Assembly (NCBI GenBank): GCA_004843345.1
Contig: CP039460.1
Coordinates: 1,042,921 to 1,106,920 of the forward strand
Length of the DNA stretch: 64,000 nt
Source: Acetobacteraceae bacterium
Lineage (GTDB): Bacteria; Pseudomonadota; Alphaproteobacteria; Acetobacterales; Acetobacteraceae
Reading direction: 5' to 3'
Positions 8,819 to 17,665 of this stretch are shown one piece after another. A program made the position numbers and the translations under genes. The notes beneath the pieces were generated by a model, which was not told where the DNA came from, did not search any database, and saw nothing but the letters and a program-made list of their open reading frames with translations. The number at the start of each line of letters is the position of its first letter. Position 1 is the first letter of the stretch.

Positions 8819-11041
8819 TTAAAAACGGTATTGGGAAAGCGGCATGGATCGTATCCGCTTACCCACTAAGGTGGAAACAGCATTGGCAACCGCTGGTGGG
8901 ACAGCTGGAAGGGGGGGTTCGCCAATGCCGCCAATGGGGGCACCGCTTTCAATAATTTTGACGTGGACTTTTGGCATTTGGGAGGGCGGTAAAATGGGAT
9001 AGAGATCATAATTTCGGGCAACAGGCATGCCGTTCTTATAAGCCATTTCTTCCATTAAAACTTGTGAAAGTCCTAAAGCGGTGCCACTATTGACTTGTGC
9101 CTCGACAATGGCGGGATTAACAACGCTTCCGGCATCAATCGCCTGCCAAATGTGATGGACACGCACTTGGCCTTCTTCAATGGAGACTTCGGCGATGACG
9201 GCCGCTTCTGAACCAAAAGATGAGGCCATACCAATGCCTCTGGCCCGTTTAGAGCCATCAGAGGCCGTGAAAATCCCTGCTTTCCAACCACCAGAGAGTT
9301 CTGCAACGCTTTTGAGCAGAGTGGTCAAGCGCTCATTGCCTTCTAAAAGGCGCAAGCGCAACTGGTAAGGGTCTTGCCTGCCTTTTTCTGCCAGCTCATC
9401 TAAGAATGTTTCATAAAAGAAATCATTCATAGAATGGCCAACAGAGCGCCAATAGCTTAAAACCATCGGCGTTTTGACATAAAGCTGGGCAATGCGGCGG
9501 TTGGGGATATTGTAGGATTTTCCTGTTAAGCCCTCGACAGCGGCTTCATCCGGCGGAAAAGATTGCTTTCCAGCAATGCCTTCCGCAGGGCCTTCGGTAA
9601 CAGAAACCGCCTCAATCGCTGTTGGGATTCCTTTAGAATCCAGTGCGCCTTTAAAATGGACGACTGCCATAGGACGTGCAGAATCCCGAAGGAATTCTTC
9701 TTCACGGCTCCAAATGACTTTAACGGGTTTTCCTGTTGCCTGTGCCAGTTTAATGGCTTGTGGAAAGGCAATGGTGGTATCAAGTAAAAAGTGACGGCCG
9801 AAAAATCCCCCCACGAGAGGCGAATGCACTTTTACCTTTTCTATGGGAAGGCCAGCGATTTCCGCAGCTTCTGCTTGAAAAAGTTCTGGCTGCTGGTTTG
9901 GCATCCAAAGCTCGAGCGATCCATCTTCATTAAAACGGGCAAGGGCAGAAGGCGGTTCTAATTGGGCATGGCGGAGATATTGGCTGGAGCCGGTAGCTTC
10001 GACAATCGTTGCGGATTCATCAAAGGCTTTTTGCAGGTCGCCAGCTTCTTCAGAAGCCTCGCCAGAGAGTTTCTGACTGGCTAAAAACTCACGGAATTTA
10101 TGCGTTGAAAAGTCCGTTGGCATATAACGCATTTTGGACGCAGGCCCTGGTTCTTGCCAATCTACTTGCAGGGCTTCAACGGCCAATTTCGCTTCCCACC
10201 AATGAGGGGCAACAACAGCAACCGCCCCCTCTAGGCGGTGGACAGAATGCACGCCCCGCATTTGTTTGACCTGATCTTCATTATAAAAATCACCGGGGGT
10301 CAGCCCTAGTCTTGGGGCGTGTTGAACCGCCGCATGCAGCATGCCATCGATAGAAATGTCAATGGAATACATGGCTTTTCCTGTGGCCTTATCCCGAATA
10401 TCAAGACGGGGAAGTGATTTGCCAATCCAGCGGAATTGTTTTTTGTCTTTTAACGTAATGCTTTCTGGATCGGGCACAGGAAGCTTGAGCGCAATTGGCG
10501 CAAGATCACCATAGGAAAGTTTTTGATTCGTTGCACTGTGAATAACGGTGCCGTTATCTGTGGTTAGGTCTGAAATAGGCACATTGAGTTTTTGGGAAGC
10601 TGCTTGAAGGAGCATGGCACGGGTGAGCGCGCCAAGACGGCGCATGGTGAGATGCCCTGTGCGCACGGCCATGCTGCCACCAGTCCAACGGCCGGGAGGG
10701 CAGAGATCTTTTGGAATAATACGGTATTGATCGCCAGGCGGTGCGGTCTCCACGATAAAGCTTTCGGGGTCGGCATCCAGCTCCTCTCCAACCAGTTGCG
10801 CAAGGCCTGTGAAAATTCCCTGACCGCCTTCAATAAAAGGGGAGAGGAATTTGATGTGATTATCAGGTGTGATTTCTAAAAAGAAGCGGACATCCGTTCC
10901 GGGAGCCATTATTTTTTCTGCGGCGTTGGCCTGCGGAAAGGCGACCCCCATGACAAAAGCGCCAACAGAAGTCCCTAAAAAGCCACGGCGAGAAAGATTT
11001 AAAAGTTTTGTTTTCGGAGAGGAAAAGGCATTTTTGGACAT
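8819..11041 (-). CDS. Molybdopterin-binding large subunit of membrane-bound aldehyde dehydrogenase
   Basis: A 740-residue member of the xanthine dehydrogenase superfamily, IorB/AldH type. A Tat signal is visible (L-S-R-R-G-F-L-G-T about residues 17-25, then a hydrophobic run), so it folds with cofactor before export. Later features typical of the family include G-G-F-F-G-R-H (about 408), Y-W-R-S-V-G-H-S-M-N (about 530) and the final G-x-G-E-P-P-L-P-A-V active-site segment near residue 705, where the Glu is the expected base. Substrate could be acetaldehyde or another aldehyde. Only 3 bases separate it from the [2Fe-2S] gene upstream. Confidence 0.87.
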   Translation of the reverse strand: MSKNAFSSPKTKLLNLSRRGFLGTSVGAFVMGVAFPQANAAEKIMAPGTDVRFFLEITPDNHIKFLSPFIEGGQGIFTGLAQLVGEELDADPESFIVETAPPGDQYRIIPKDLCPPGRWTGGSMAVRTGHLTMRRLGALTRAMLLQAASQKLNVPISDLTTDNGTVIHSATNQKLSYGDLAPIALKLPVPDPESITLKDKKQFRWIGKSLPRLDIRDKATGKAMYSIDISIDGMLHAAVQHAPRLGLTPGDFYNEDQVKQMRGVHSVHRLEGAVAVVAPHWWEAKLAVEALQVDWQEPGPASKMRYMPTDFSTHKFREFLASQKLSGEASEEAGDLQKAFDESATIVEATGSSQYLRHAQLEPPSALARFNEDGSLELWMPNQQPELFQAEAAEIAGLPIEKVKVHSPLVGGFFGRHFLLDTTIAFPQAIKLAQATGKPVKVIWSREEEFLRDSARPMAVVHFKGALDSKGIPTAIEAVSVTEGPAEGIAGKQSFPPDEAAVEGLTGKSYNIPNRRIAQLYVKTPMVLSYWRSVGHSMNDFFYETFLDELAEKGRQDPYQLRLRLLEGNERLTTLLKSVAELSGGWKAGIFTASDGSKRARGIGMASSFGSEAAVIAEVSIEEGQVRVHHIWQAIDAGSVVNPAIVEAQVNSGTALGLSQVLMEEMAYKNGMPVARNYDLYPILPPSQMPKVHVKIIESGAPIGGIGEPPLPAVPPAVANAVSTLVGKRIRSMPLSQYRF

Positions 11042-11044
11042 GGT

Positions 11045-11518
11045 TCAGCCTTTCTTTGTGGTCTCATCGGCAATGCCGGCAACATCACGAATAGCAGCCT
11101 TGATGGCATTATAAGTTCCACAGCGGCAAAGATTGGTCATTGCCTCATCAATGTCTTTTTCTGTGGGGCGTGAATTGTTTTTCAGGAGTGCTGCTGCGGC
11201 CATGACTTGTCCAGATTGGCAATAGCCACATTGGGGCGTTTGATGTTTTACCCAAGCTTCAACAAGTTTTTTACCAATCTCGTCTTCTTCAATTGTTTCA
11301 ATCGTGGTGATGTTTTTTCCAGCGAGTGTTCCAACAGGCGTGACGCAGGAACGCATGGATTGCCCATCGACAAAAACAGTGCAGGCACCGCATTGCGCTA
11401 AGCCACACCCATATTTTGTGCCTGTGAGCTGAAGATTATCACGCAAAACCCACAGCAAGGGAGTGTCAGGCGTCACGTCGAGCTGATGTTTAATGCCATT
11501 AACAATGAGTTCAATCAT
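11045..11518 (-). CDS. [2Fe-2S] small subunit of membrane-bound aldehyde dehydrogenase
   Basis: A 157-residue protein with two [2Fe-2S] clusters. The plant-ferredoxin-type cluster uses Y-G-C-G-L-A-Q-C-G-A-C (about residues 37-47) plus a later Cys in M-R-S-C-V-T. The helical-domain cluster uses C-G-Y-C-Q-S-G-Q (about 98-105) and C-R-C-G-T-Y (about 131-136). It passes electrons from the molybdenum site to the cytochrome. It has no export signal of its own, so it probably rides out with the Tat-targeted large subunit. AAGGAG precedes the ATG. It is the first gene of the set; the 168 bases upstream hold no gene and must carry the promoter. Confidence 0.88.
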   Translation of the reverse strand: MIELIVNGIKHQLDVTPDTPLLWVLRDNLQLTGTKYGCGLAQCGACTVFVDGQSMRSCVTPVGTLAGKNITTIETIEEDEIGKKLVEAWVKHQTPQCGYCQSGQVMAAAALLKNNSRPTEKDIDEAMTNLCRCGTYNAIKAAIRDVAGIADETTKKG

Positions 11519-11686
11519 AGGGGCTCCTTAATAAAAACTTATGGCTGGCATAGGGTAGAAATTAATAAAACAATTTTCTTACTTAGAATTGATTTTGTCT
11601 TGCTTAAAGCTTTTGACGCTAAAGACCAACTTTTTTTCACTACCGTCGTAAAAAAACTCTTTTTTTAACGCAGACTGAAGGGTGCT

Positions 11687-12256
11687 TTAAAGATCATTTT
11701 TTAGATCAATATCTTTAAGTTCAGAAACAGGGCAGGGAATAAAAAGTGCTTCTTTTAAAAGAGGACGTGCTCCTCCTTCGCCACGATCAGGCAGGGTGTT
11801 TAAATCGTTAAGGGCGAAAATAGCTGGCGGGCCTTTGTAGGGATCTGTTTTTGAATCGGACTGCGTAGCAAGAGGAATTTCTCCTTTTGTTTCCTCGAAT
11901 TTTTGCAGAAGCTTTTGCAAGTGGGTGCTGGAAATAAAAGGCATATCCGCAAGGCAGATAAAAAGATGTGTTATGTTGGGGGAGGCCGAAAGAACGGCCT
12001 TTCGTAGAGAGCTTAACATTCCCCCTTCAGGATTGTTGTTTTGGATCAGCTCAAAGCCAGCCTGTGCATAAGGAGCAGTCCAGAGAGAATTTTCCCGACA
12101 AAGGAGTATTTTTTGCGTAAAGGAGAAATTTTCTAATGCGCCTAAAAGATGCTGTCCAACAGGCTTGCCATGAAGGGACGCCAAGAGTTTATCCTCCTTT
12201 CCAAACCGCCGGCTATATCCTGCACCTAATACGGCGAGAGCAAGTTTCGCTTTCAT
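11687..12256 (-). CDS. MocA-like molybdenum cofactor nucleotidyltransferase
   Basis: A 189-residue NTP-transferase-fold protein with L-G-A-G-Y-S-R-R-F-G-K-E-D-K-L-L at its N-terminus, the nucleotide-binding loop of MobA/MocA proteins. A L-A-D-M-P-F segment near residue 93 supplies the metal-binding Asp. MocA adds CMP to molybdopterin for xanthine-dehydrogenase-type enzymes, whereas MobA adds GMP. Its ATGA overlap with the XdhC gene and its position next to the aldehyde dehydrogenase favour the CMP (MocA) role, by inference. Confidence 0.78.
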   Translation of the reverse strand: MKAKLALAVLGAGYSRRFGKEDKLLASLHGKPVGQHLLGALENFSFTQKILLCRENSLWTAPYAQAGFELIQNNNPEGGMLSSLRKAVLSASPNITHLFICLADMPFISSTHLQKLLQKFEETKGEIPLATQSDSKTDPYKGPPAIFALNDLNTLPDRGEGGARPLLKEALFIPCPVSELKDIDLKNDL

Positions 12257-13200
12257 AAAATACGTCCATTCGTGGCTTTTTTTAGGATTTCGGCAATGAT
12301 GGAGGCCGCAAGGGTTCGGGCATTTCTCGTAGGGCCGAAAAGACCAATAGGGGCATGAAGACGTTGTATTTCTCTTATGGGGACTCCTTCTTCTAGCAAT
12401 CTGGCTTTACGTTTTTCATGGGTGTTGAGGCTGCCGAGAGCGCCAATATAAAAAGCGTTGGTTTTTAGGGCTTGGCATAAGATTAGAAATTCCCGTTCGG
12501 GATCATGATGCAAAAGCGCAATAGCGGTATTTTCATCTGTCCATTTTTGCATTTCCAATAGCATGGCATTTTGCGTTTTGTGAGGTGCAAAAAAAACTTC
12601 TAGCCCAGCGGTTTCGGCCATTTCAGCCAAAACACCTCCTTCATAAGCCCCACCTGATAAAAAGAGTCTGAGGGCAGGGCGGTAGGCAATCGCGAAATGC
12701 GTTTCTTTCCAGCCTGTCTCGATTTTGCCCTTAGAGGCCGTAAGCGTTTCTGTCTTTGGGGAGTAGGTTAAAAAGCTTGCTTGGCGGTTTTCAAAAAAAG
12801 AGAGGATTTTTTGAATTTCTGTTTTGTTTTTTAAAAGATGAATGGCGAGTTTAATGCCACCACCACAGGGCAGAAGAATATCAAAATGGGGAGAGCCTTT
12901 TCCAAAATGGCAAAAACGGTCTTTGCCTTCTTTGAGCGCTTCAAGCGCTTCTTGTGCAACCGCCCCTTCGACACATCCGCCAGAAACAAAACCGCAATAG
13001 AGCCCGTCTTCCCGTACTGCCATATGAGCGCCTAACGCTCGGGAAGAGCCTTGGATAATTTCAACGAGGGTAATAAGGGCGCATTTTTGGCCTTGTTTGA
13101 AGGCTTCTAAGATGAAAGTGAAAATCTCTTTCGGCCGATCCGTTAAACGCCCTGCTTGTGGGGAGATGGTTATGAGGCTTTCGGATGGCATTTTTTCCAT
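12253..13200 (-). CDS. XdhC/CoxI family molybdoenzyme maturation factor
   Basis: A 315-residue protein with the XdhC pattern: G-S-S-R-A-L-G-A-H-M-A-V near residue 52, C-G-F-V-S-G-G-C-V-E-G near 69, L-P-C-G-G-G-I near 110, and a C-terminal Rossmann-like half with I-G-A-L-G-S and A-P-I-G-L-F-G. Family members bind the sulfurated cofactor and insert it into xanthine-dehydrogenase-like apoenzymes. The neighbour at 8819-11041 is the obvious client. An alternative ATG lies three codons in. The start overlaps the end of xerC by 31 bases, so the chain xerC-xdhC-mocA may be one transcript. Confidence 0.82.
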   Translation of the reverse strand: MEKMPSESLITISPQAGRLTDRPKEIFTFILEAFKQGQKCALITLVEIIQGSSRALGAHMAVREDGLYCGFVSGGCVEGAVAQEALEALKEGKDRFCHFGKGSPHFDILLPCGGGIKLAIHLLKNKTEIQKILSFFENRQASFLTYSPKTETLTASKGKIETGWKETHFAIAYRPALRLFLSGGAYEGGVLAEMAETAGLEVFFAPHKTQNAMLLEMQKWTDENTAIALLHHDPEREFLILCQALKTNAFYIGALGSLNTHEKRKARLLEEGVPIREIQRLHAPIGLFGPTRNARTLAASIIAEILKKATNGRIL

Positions 13201-14153
13201 GTCTCCAGCAGGCTTTTTTCATCGACCAGTGTATAAATTTGGGTAGAGGCAAGGCTTGCATGTCCTAGCAATTCTTGAATCACACGCAAATCTGCCCCAT
13301 TTGATAATAAATGGGTCGCAAAAGAATGGCGCAGGGCATGGGGTGTTGCCGATTCAGGCAATCCGGCCTCTCTGCGCCATTCCCGCATGGCCTTTTGAGC
13401 AATGGCAGGCTGTAACCTTCCGCCTCTTGCACCAACAAAAAAGGCAGAATCTTTGTCTAAACCATTCAATGGGTCTCGGACTTTTAAATATTCTTCAAGC
13501 GGTTTTATGACTTCTGGCAAGAGAGGAACAAGACGTTCTTTATTGCCTTTTCCGATAATTCTGAGCGTGTTTTTTAAAGTTCGGATTTGGCCAATATTAA
13601 GATTGATCGCTTCGCTAATACGCAATCCTGCGCCATAAAGGAGAGAGAAAAGCGCAATATCACGCAACACCAGCTCGGGATTTTTTTCACGGCAGGCGAT
13701 TTCTGTAGGAGCGCTGAGAGCTTCTTTTTCCGACAGAGGGCGTGGGAGGCTTCGGTTGAGACGTGGCCCTCTGAGTCTGAAAATAGCACTGTTTGACAGT
13801 TTTTTTTCGTGTTCGAACCATTTAAAAAAGGAGCGGAGAGAGGAAAGCCGTCTTGCTTGACTGCGCTTAATACTCTCTTTGCTGGTTTTGGGGTTCTTTG
13901 CAAAGGTTTGATTCATCTCCCATGCCAACCAACGGCTGAAAATAGGTTTTTCAAGGGTTGAAAGCCGTTCAGTATCGAGTGTGCCGGGCAGGGCAGAAAG
14001 AAAAAAACGCATCGCACGCTCTACATCTTGCTGGTAAGCCTCTAAAGTAAGGGGAGAGAGCTTTTTTTCCAAACCAAGCCATAGTCCCCATTTTTGCCAT
14101 AATTGACGAAGTTCAGGCGTTAAAAGCGGCAGGGGAGAGGATGTTATAGTCAT
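13170..14153 (-). CDS. xerC: Tyrosine recombinase XerC
   Basis: A 327-residue tyrosine recombinase. The N-terminal SAM-like core-binding domain is followed by a catalytic domain with all expected residues: Arg in G-L-R-I-S-E-A, Lys in G-K-G-N-K-E-R, H-x-x-R in H-A-L-R-H-S, His in L-G-H-A-S-L and the nucleophile Tyr in T-Q-I-Y-T. XerC with XerD resolves chromosome dimers at dif. Its place beside priA agrees with a housekeeping XerC rather than a phage integrase, and no att repeats or mobile genes are nearby. Its ATG overlaps the ATG of priA on the other strand. Confidence 0.88.
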   Translation of the reverse strand: MTITSSPLPLLTPELRQLWQKWGLWLGLEKKLSPLTLEAYQQDVERAMRFFLSALPGTLDTERLSTLEKPIFSRWLAWEMNQTFAKNPKTSKESIKRSQARRLSSLRSFFKWFEHEKKLSNSAIFRLRGPRLNRSLPRPLSEKEALSAPTEIACREKNPELVLRDIALFSLLYGAGLRISEAINLNIGQIRTLKNTLRIIGKGNKERLVPLLPEVIKPLEEYLKVRDPLNGLDKDSAFFVGARGGRLQPAIAQKAMREWRREAGLPESATPHALRHSFATHLLSNGADLRVIQELLGHASLASTQIYTLVDEKSLLETWKKCHPKAS

Positions 14154-16401
14154 GAGAAAAGATACTGCCTCATCTTTGGGGGAAAAAGAAGAAGATTTGG
14201 GGTATCGTCTGCCTGTTTTATTGCGACGTCCATTTGAAAGCGCTTTAGAGTACCGTTTTTCGGAGCCTTTACCTGCAGGGAGCTTTGTGCGTGTGCCGTT
14301 GGGTAAAAAATATGCTGTTGGCTGCGTCTGGGATCAGGATTCCGATGTGCCAAAAGAGCTTGCGCCTTTTTTAGCAGAATCATGGCCGATGAAAAAGCTT
14401 CGTTTTATTGATGCGCCGTTAGATTTTCCAGCTCTGCCGCTTTCGCTGCGCCGTTTTGTAAATTGGGCTGCCGCTTATTATCTTATGTCCCCTGGCATGA
14501 TGCTCGGCCCTGTTATCCGCATGGTGGAGTTTCTGCTGCAAAATGGCTGGGGTACGCAAAAAGAAGGCTGGCAGCTAACCCACAAAGAAGTCCCATCTGA
14601 TTTTAAAATGACGAAGCAGCGCCAGCATGTTTTGCGTATTTTAGAAGGCGGAGAGATTCTTGCCAGTGAGATTTTGCTCGAAAAATCGGGGGTTGGTATT
14701 TCTGTTGTGAAAAAATTGGAGCAGGCAGGGCTTTTGGAAAAAGTGTCCATGCCAGAGAGATTGGATTTCGCGCTGAATCCTTTTTTTGAAATGCCTGTTT
14801 TGTCGCCCGAACAGCAGGAGGCGGCTGACTTTTTACGGAATTTGGTTAAAAAATCTGCGTTTCAGACGAATCTTTTACAAGGCATTACAGGGTCTGGAAA
14901 AACAGAGATTTATTTTGAGGCGATTGCGCAGGCGCTTGAAGAGGGCAAGCAGGTTCTTGTTCTGTTGCCTGAAATTGCCTTGACAGCTCAATGGAAAAAG
15001 CGGGTTGAAGGGCGTTTTGGAGGAGCGCCCTTAATTTGGCATTCAGAATTAACGCCAAGGGCACGTTCAAAAGTCTTTGAAAAGGCGTTTTCAAAAGAGC
15101 CTGTTTTAATTGTGGGGGCAAGGTCTGCTTTGTTTCTTCCATTTTCCCATTTGGGTCTGATTGTTGTGGACGAGGAGCATGAATCCACGTTTAAGCAGGA
15201 AGAGGGGGTTATTTATAACGGGCGTGATATGGCGATTTTGCGAGGAAATCTTGAGAAGTGTCCTGTCATTTTGGCATCGGCAACTCCGTCTTTGGAAAGT
15301 CTTATGAATGCGCAGGCAGGGCGCTATTCTTGGCAGAAAATTACAAAGCGCTACGGGCAGGCTGTTCCGCCTGTGATTGAAATGATTGATCTTAGAAATG
15401 ATCCGCCTGAAAAGGGAGATTTCCTTTCGCCGAAACTCATTACAGAAATCCGTCAAACGCTGGAACGGGGAGAGCAGGCGCTTTTATTTTTGAATCGGCG
15501 AGGCTATGCGCCACTGACACTTTGCCGAAAATGCGGTTTTCGTTTTCGTTGTGATCAATGTTCGGCGTGGCTGGTCCAGCATTTTAAGCGTCCTCGGATG
15601 CAGTGTCACCATTGTGATCATGTCATTCCTGTACCGAAAGCCTGCCCTGAATGTGGATCAGAGGAAGATTTGGCAATGATTGGCCCGGGGGTCGAGCGTA
15701 TTGCGGAAGAGGTGGAGCGGCATTTTCCAGAAGCCAGATCTTTATGTGTGACTTCAGATTTAACCTCTTCGCAGACGCAGATGCAGGCGCTTGTTTCTAA
15801 GATTGAAAAGGGAGAAATTAATTTATTGATTGGCACGCAGTTGGTGGCAAAAGGCTGGCATTTCCCAAAATTAACCTTGGTCGGCGCTGTTGATGCCGAT
15901 TTAGGCTTGGGGGGAGGTGATTTGAGGGCTGGAGAGCGTACGATGCAGCTTTTAAATCAGGTTGCTGGACGTGCAGGGCGTGCGGAAAAGCCCGGCAAAG
16001 TGTTCTTGCAAACTTATTTGCCAGAACATCCTGTGATGCAGGCTTTGCAGGCAGGGGATTTTGAGAATTTTATGAAGCTCGAAGAGGCCGTCAGGCGTCC
16101 GAGTTTCTGGCCGCCTTATGGGCGTTTAGCTGCCATTATTGTAACGTCTGAAAATCCGAAAGCCGCAGAGGATTGCGCTTGGCAATTAGGAGCGTTAGCT
16201 CCACAGGGAGAAGGGATTGCGGTCTTAGGACCTGCGCCAGCACCATTGAGTTTTTTGCGAGGTCAGCATCGTTTTCGGCTCTTACTGCGAGGAAAGAGGG
16301 GAATTGCGTTACAGCCTTTATTACGGGAATGGCTTGCGCAAGTGAAAATTTCTAAAAATGTACGGATAGGGATTGATATGGATCCTGTTTCTTTTTTGTA
16401 G
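14152..16401 (+). CDS. priA: Primosomal protein N' (replication restart helicase PriA)
   Basis: A 749-residue PriA. The N-terminal DNA-binding part includes L-P-A-G-S-F-V-R-V-P-L-G near residue 41. The helicase has Walker A G-I-T-G-S-G-K-T-E near 246, the D-E-E-H box near 340 and the last helicase motif with Q-V-A-G-R-A-G-R-A. Between the helicase lobes is the zinc-binding insert with eight cysteines, from C-R-K-C-G-F to C-P-E-C-G-S. PriA reloads the replisome at stalled forks. The ATG at 14152 is the first Met; a TTG a little downstream, just before the conserved start, is a possible alternative that would remove the overlap with xerC. Confidence 0.93.
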   Translation: MRKDTASSLGEKEEDLGYRLPVLLRRPFESALEYRFSEPLPAGSFVRVPLGKKYAVGCVWDQDSDVPKELAPFLAESWPMKKLRFIDAPLDFPALPLSLRRFVNWAAAYYLMSPGMMLGPVIRMVEFLLQNGWGTQKEGWQLTHKEVPSDFKMTKQRQHVLRILEGGEILASEILLEKSGVGISVVKKLEQAGLLEKVSMPERLDFALNPFFEMPVLSPEQQEAADFLRNLVKKSAFQTNLLQGITGSGKTEIYFEAIAQALEEGKQVLVLLPEIALTAQWKKRVEGRFGGAPLIWHSELTPRARSKVFEKAFSKEPVLIVGARSALFLPFSHLGLIVVDEEHESTFKQEEGVIYNGRDMAILRGNLEKCPVILASATPSLESLMNAQAGRYSWQKITKRYGQAVPPVIEMIDLRNDPPEKGDFLSPKLITEIRQTLERGEQALLFLNRRGYAPLTLCRKCGFRFRCDQCSAWLVQHFKRPRMQCHHCDHVIPVPKACPECGSEEDLAMIGPGVERIAEEVERHFPEARSLCVTSDLTSSQTQMQALVSKIEKGEINLLIGTQLVAKGWHFPKLTLVGAVDADLGLGGGDLRAGERTMQLLNQVAGRAGRAEKPGKVFLQTYLPEHPVMQALQAGDFENFMKLEEAVRRPSFWPPYGRLAAIIVTSENPKAAEDCAWQLGALAPQGEGIAVLGPAPAPLSFLRGQHRFRLLLRGKRGIALQPLLREWLAQVKISKNVRIGIDMDPVSFL

Positions 16402-16449
16402 AAATAGGAAAAGAAATGCTAGAAGAAGAGAAGATCGTTTAGAATAAAG

Positions 16450-16470
16450 GGGAGATTTTTTTAATCTCCC
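16450..16470 (+). other. Hairpin in the priA-ssb gap
   Basis: GGGAGATT and AATCTCCC form an 8-bp stem around a run of five T, 27 bases before the ssb ATG. It could weakly end priA transcription or be part of the ssb leader; there is no T tract after it, so I do not call it a terminator. Confidence 0.5.
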
Positions 16471-16497
16471 AATGGAAGCACTGAAGAGAAGAAACGA

Positions 16498-16986
16498 ATG
16501 GCAGGATTAAACAAAGCATGTATTCTGGGAAACCTTGGCACTGACCCAGAATCCCGAATGATGCAAAATGGCAAGAAGGTCGTAAATCTACGGATTGCAA
16601 CCTCTCAAAGCTGGACAGACCGCAGCAGCGGTGAGCGTAAAGAGCGTACAGAATGGCATCGTGTTGTGATTTTTAACGAGCGTCTCGGAGAAATTGCAGA
16701 AAAATATTTGCAAAAAGGCCGTTCCGTTTATGTTGAAGGGGAACTGCGTACCCGTTCCTGGACAGATCAAAGTGGACAGGAAAAATATACAACAGAAATC
16801 GTTTTAGACGCTTTTAGGGGCGAGCTGGTTCTTGTTGGTGGAAGCGGTGGCGGGGAATCTCGCTCCTCTTACAATAGTGATTTTGGAGGGACACCACGCC
16901 AGAGTGCGCCTGCACGGAAGCCGCAACAGGAATCCTCTTGGGACGTGCCTTCTGACAGTCATTTGGATGACGATATTCCGTTCTAG
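16498..16986 (+). CDS. ssb: Single-stranded DNA-binding protein
   Basis: A 162-residue SSB. The OB fold starts M-A-G-L-N-K-A-C-I-L-G-N-L-G with T-E-W-H-R-V following near residue 56. A Gly/Ser-rich linker leads to the acidic tail D-D-D-I-P-F that binds partner proteins such as PriA. It coats single-stranded DNA during replication and repair, and the placement next to priA suits that. GAAGAGAAG lies before the ATG. A lipoprotein gene follows 10 bases after the stop. Confidence 0.95.
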   Translation: MAGLNKACILGNLGTDPESRMMQNGKKVVNLRIATSQSWTDRSSGERKERTEWHRVVIFNERLGEIAEKYLQKGRSVYVEGELRTRSWTDQSGQEKYTTEIVLDAFRGELVLVGGSGGGESRSSYNSDFGGTPRQSAPARKPQQESSWDVPSDSHLDDDIPF

Positions 16987-16996
16987 GGGATGGCTT

Positions 16997-17662
16997 ATGA
17001 GGAAAGCTTTCGCTTGCAGGCGTTGGCTTTCTCTCCTCATTTTGGGAGGGGCTTCCTTTCCCATTCAGGGATGTACGCCTCCGCCCCCTCGTTATCCTGA
17101 AAATATTTGCGCTATTTTTAATGAAAGGCGGGCTTGGTATCGTGCGGCCGAAGAAAGCGCACAGAAATGGGAAATTCCTGTTTCTGTAACCATGTCTATT
17201 ATTTATCAGGAATCTGGTTTTCGAGGGCAGGTCGGTACACGGCGTAACCGTTTATTTGGTGTGATTCCAATCCCAACATCGCATATCACGAGCGCCTATG
17301 GATATGCGCAGGCAGAAAATGGGGTTTGGGATGAATATCAGAAAGCGCAGGGCGAATGGCTTCGGCGTCATCGTTTTCGAGATTCCTTTGATTTTGTTGA
17401 CTGGTATATAACGGGCGCTTCAAAAAGACTCTCTCTTGAAAAGACAGATGCCTATAACCAGTATCTTGCTTATCACGAAGGTATCTCAGGCTATCGGCGC
17501 AAGCTCTATGAAAATAAGCCTGAAATTAAAAAAGTGGCGGAAATCGTTCAGGCACGGGCGGATCAGTATGAAATCCAATATCATGCCTGTGCCCCACAGC
17601 TTAGAAACAGAAGTTTTGTTCGCTGGATTTTTGAGGCGGTTCTCGCGCATCTTGTGGGATAA
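16997..17662 (+). CDS. Lytic transglycosylase-like (SLT domain) lipoprotein
   Basis: A 221-residue lipoprotein. The signal peptide ends in a lipobox I-Q-G-C, giving an acylated Cys near residue 24. The body has the SLT pattern: a catalytic-type Glu in I-I-Y-Q-E-S-G-F near residue 74, then S-A-Y-G-Y-A-Q, with aromatic segments after it. Such enzymes cleave peptidoglycan glycan strands. I reject the longer open frame (from 16832) because it lies inside ssb and lacks a signal peptide; AGGGGA just before the ATG at 16997 supports the shorter form. Substrate cleavage is inferred only from the fold motifs. Confidence 0.8.
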   Translation: MRKAFACRRWLSLLILGGASFPIQGCTPPPPRYPENICAIFNERRAWYRAAEESAQKWEIPVSVTMSIIYQESGFRGQVGTRRNRLFGVIPIPTSHITSAYGYAQAENGVWDEYQKAQGEWLRRHRFRDSFDFVDWYITGASKRLSLEKTDAYNQYLAYHEGISGYRRKLYENKPEIKKVAEIVQARADQYEIQYHACAPQLRNRSFVRWIFEAVLAHLVG

Positions 17663-17665
17663 GAT

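Noticed and set aside
13170-14153. Phage or island integrase
   Set aside because: Its motifs fit housekeeping XerC, it is beside priA, and no attachment repeats or mobile genes are near.
16832-16996. Longer N-terminus for the lytic-transglycosylase-like protein
   Set aside because: It lies inside ssb in another frame, lacks a signal peptide, and a good ribosome-binding site with a lipoprotein signal starts at 16997.
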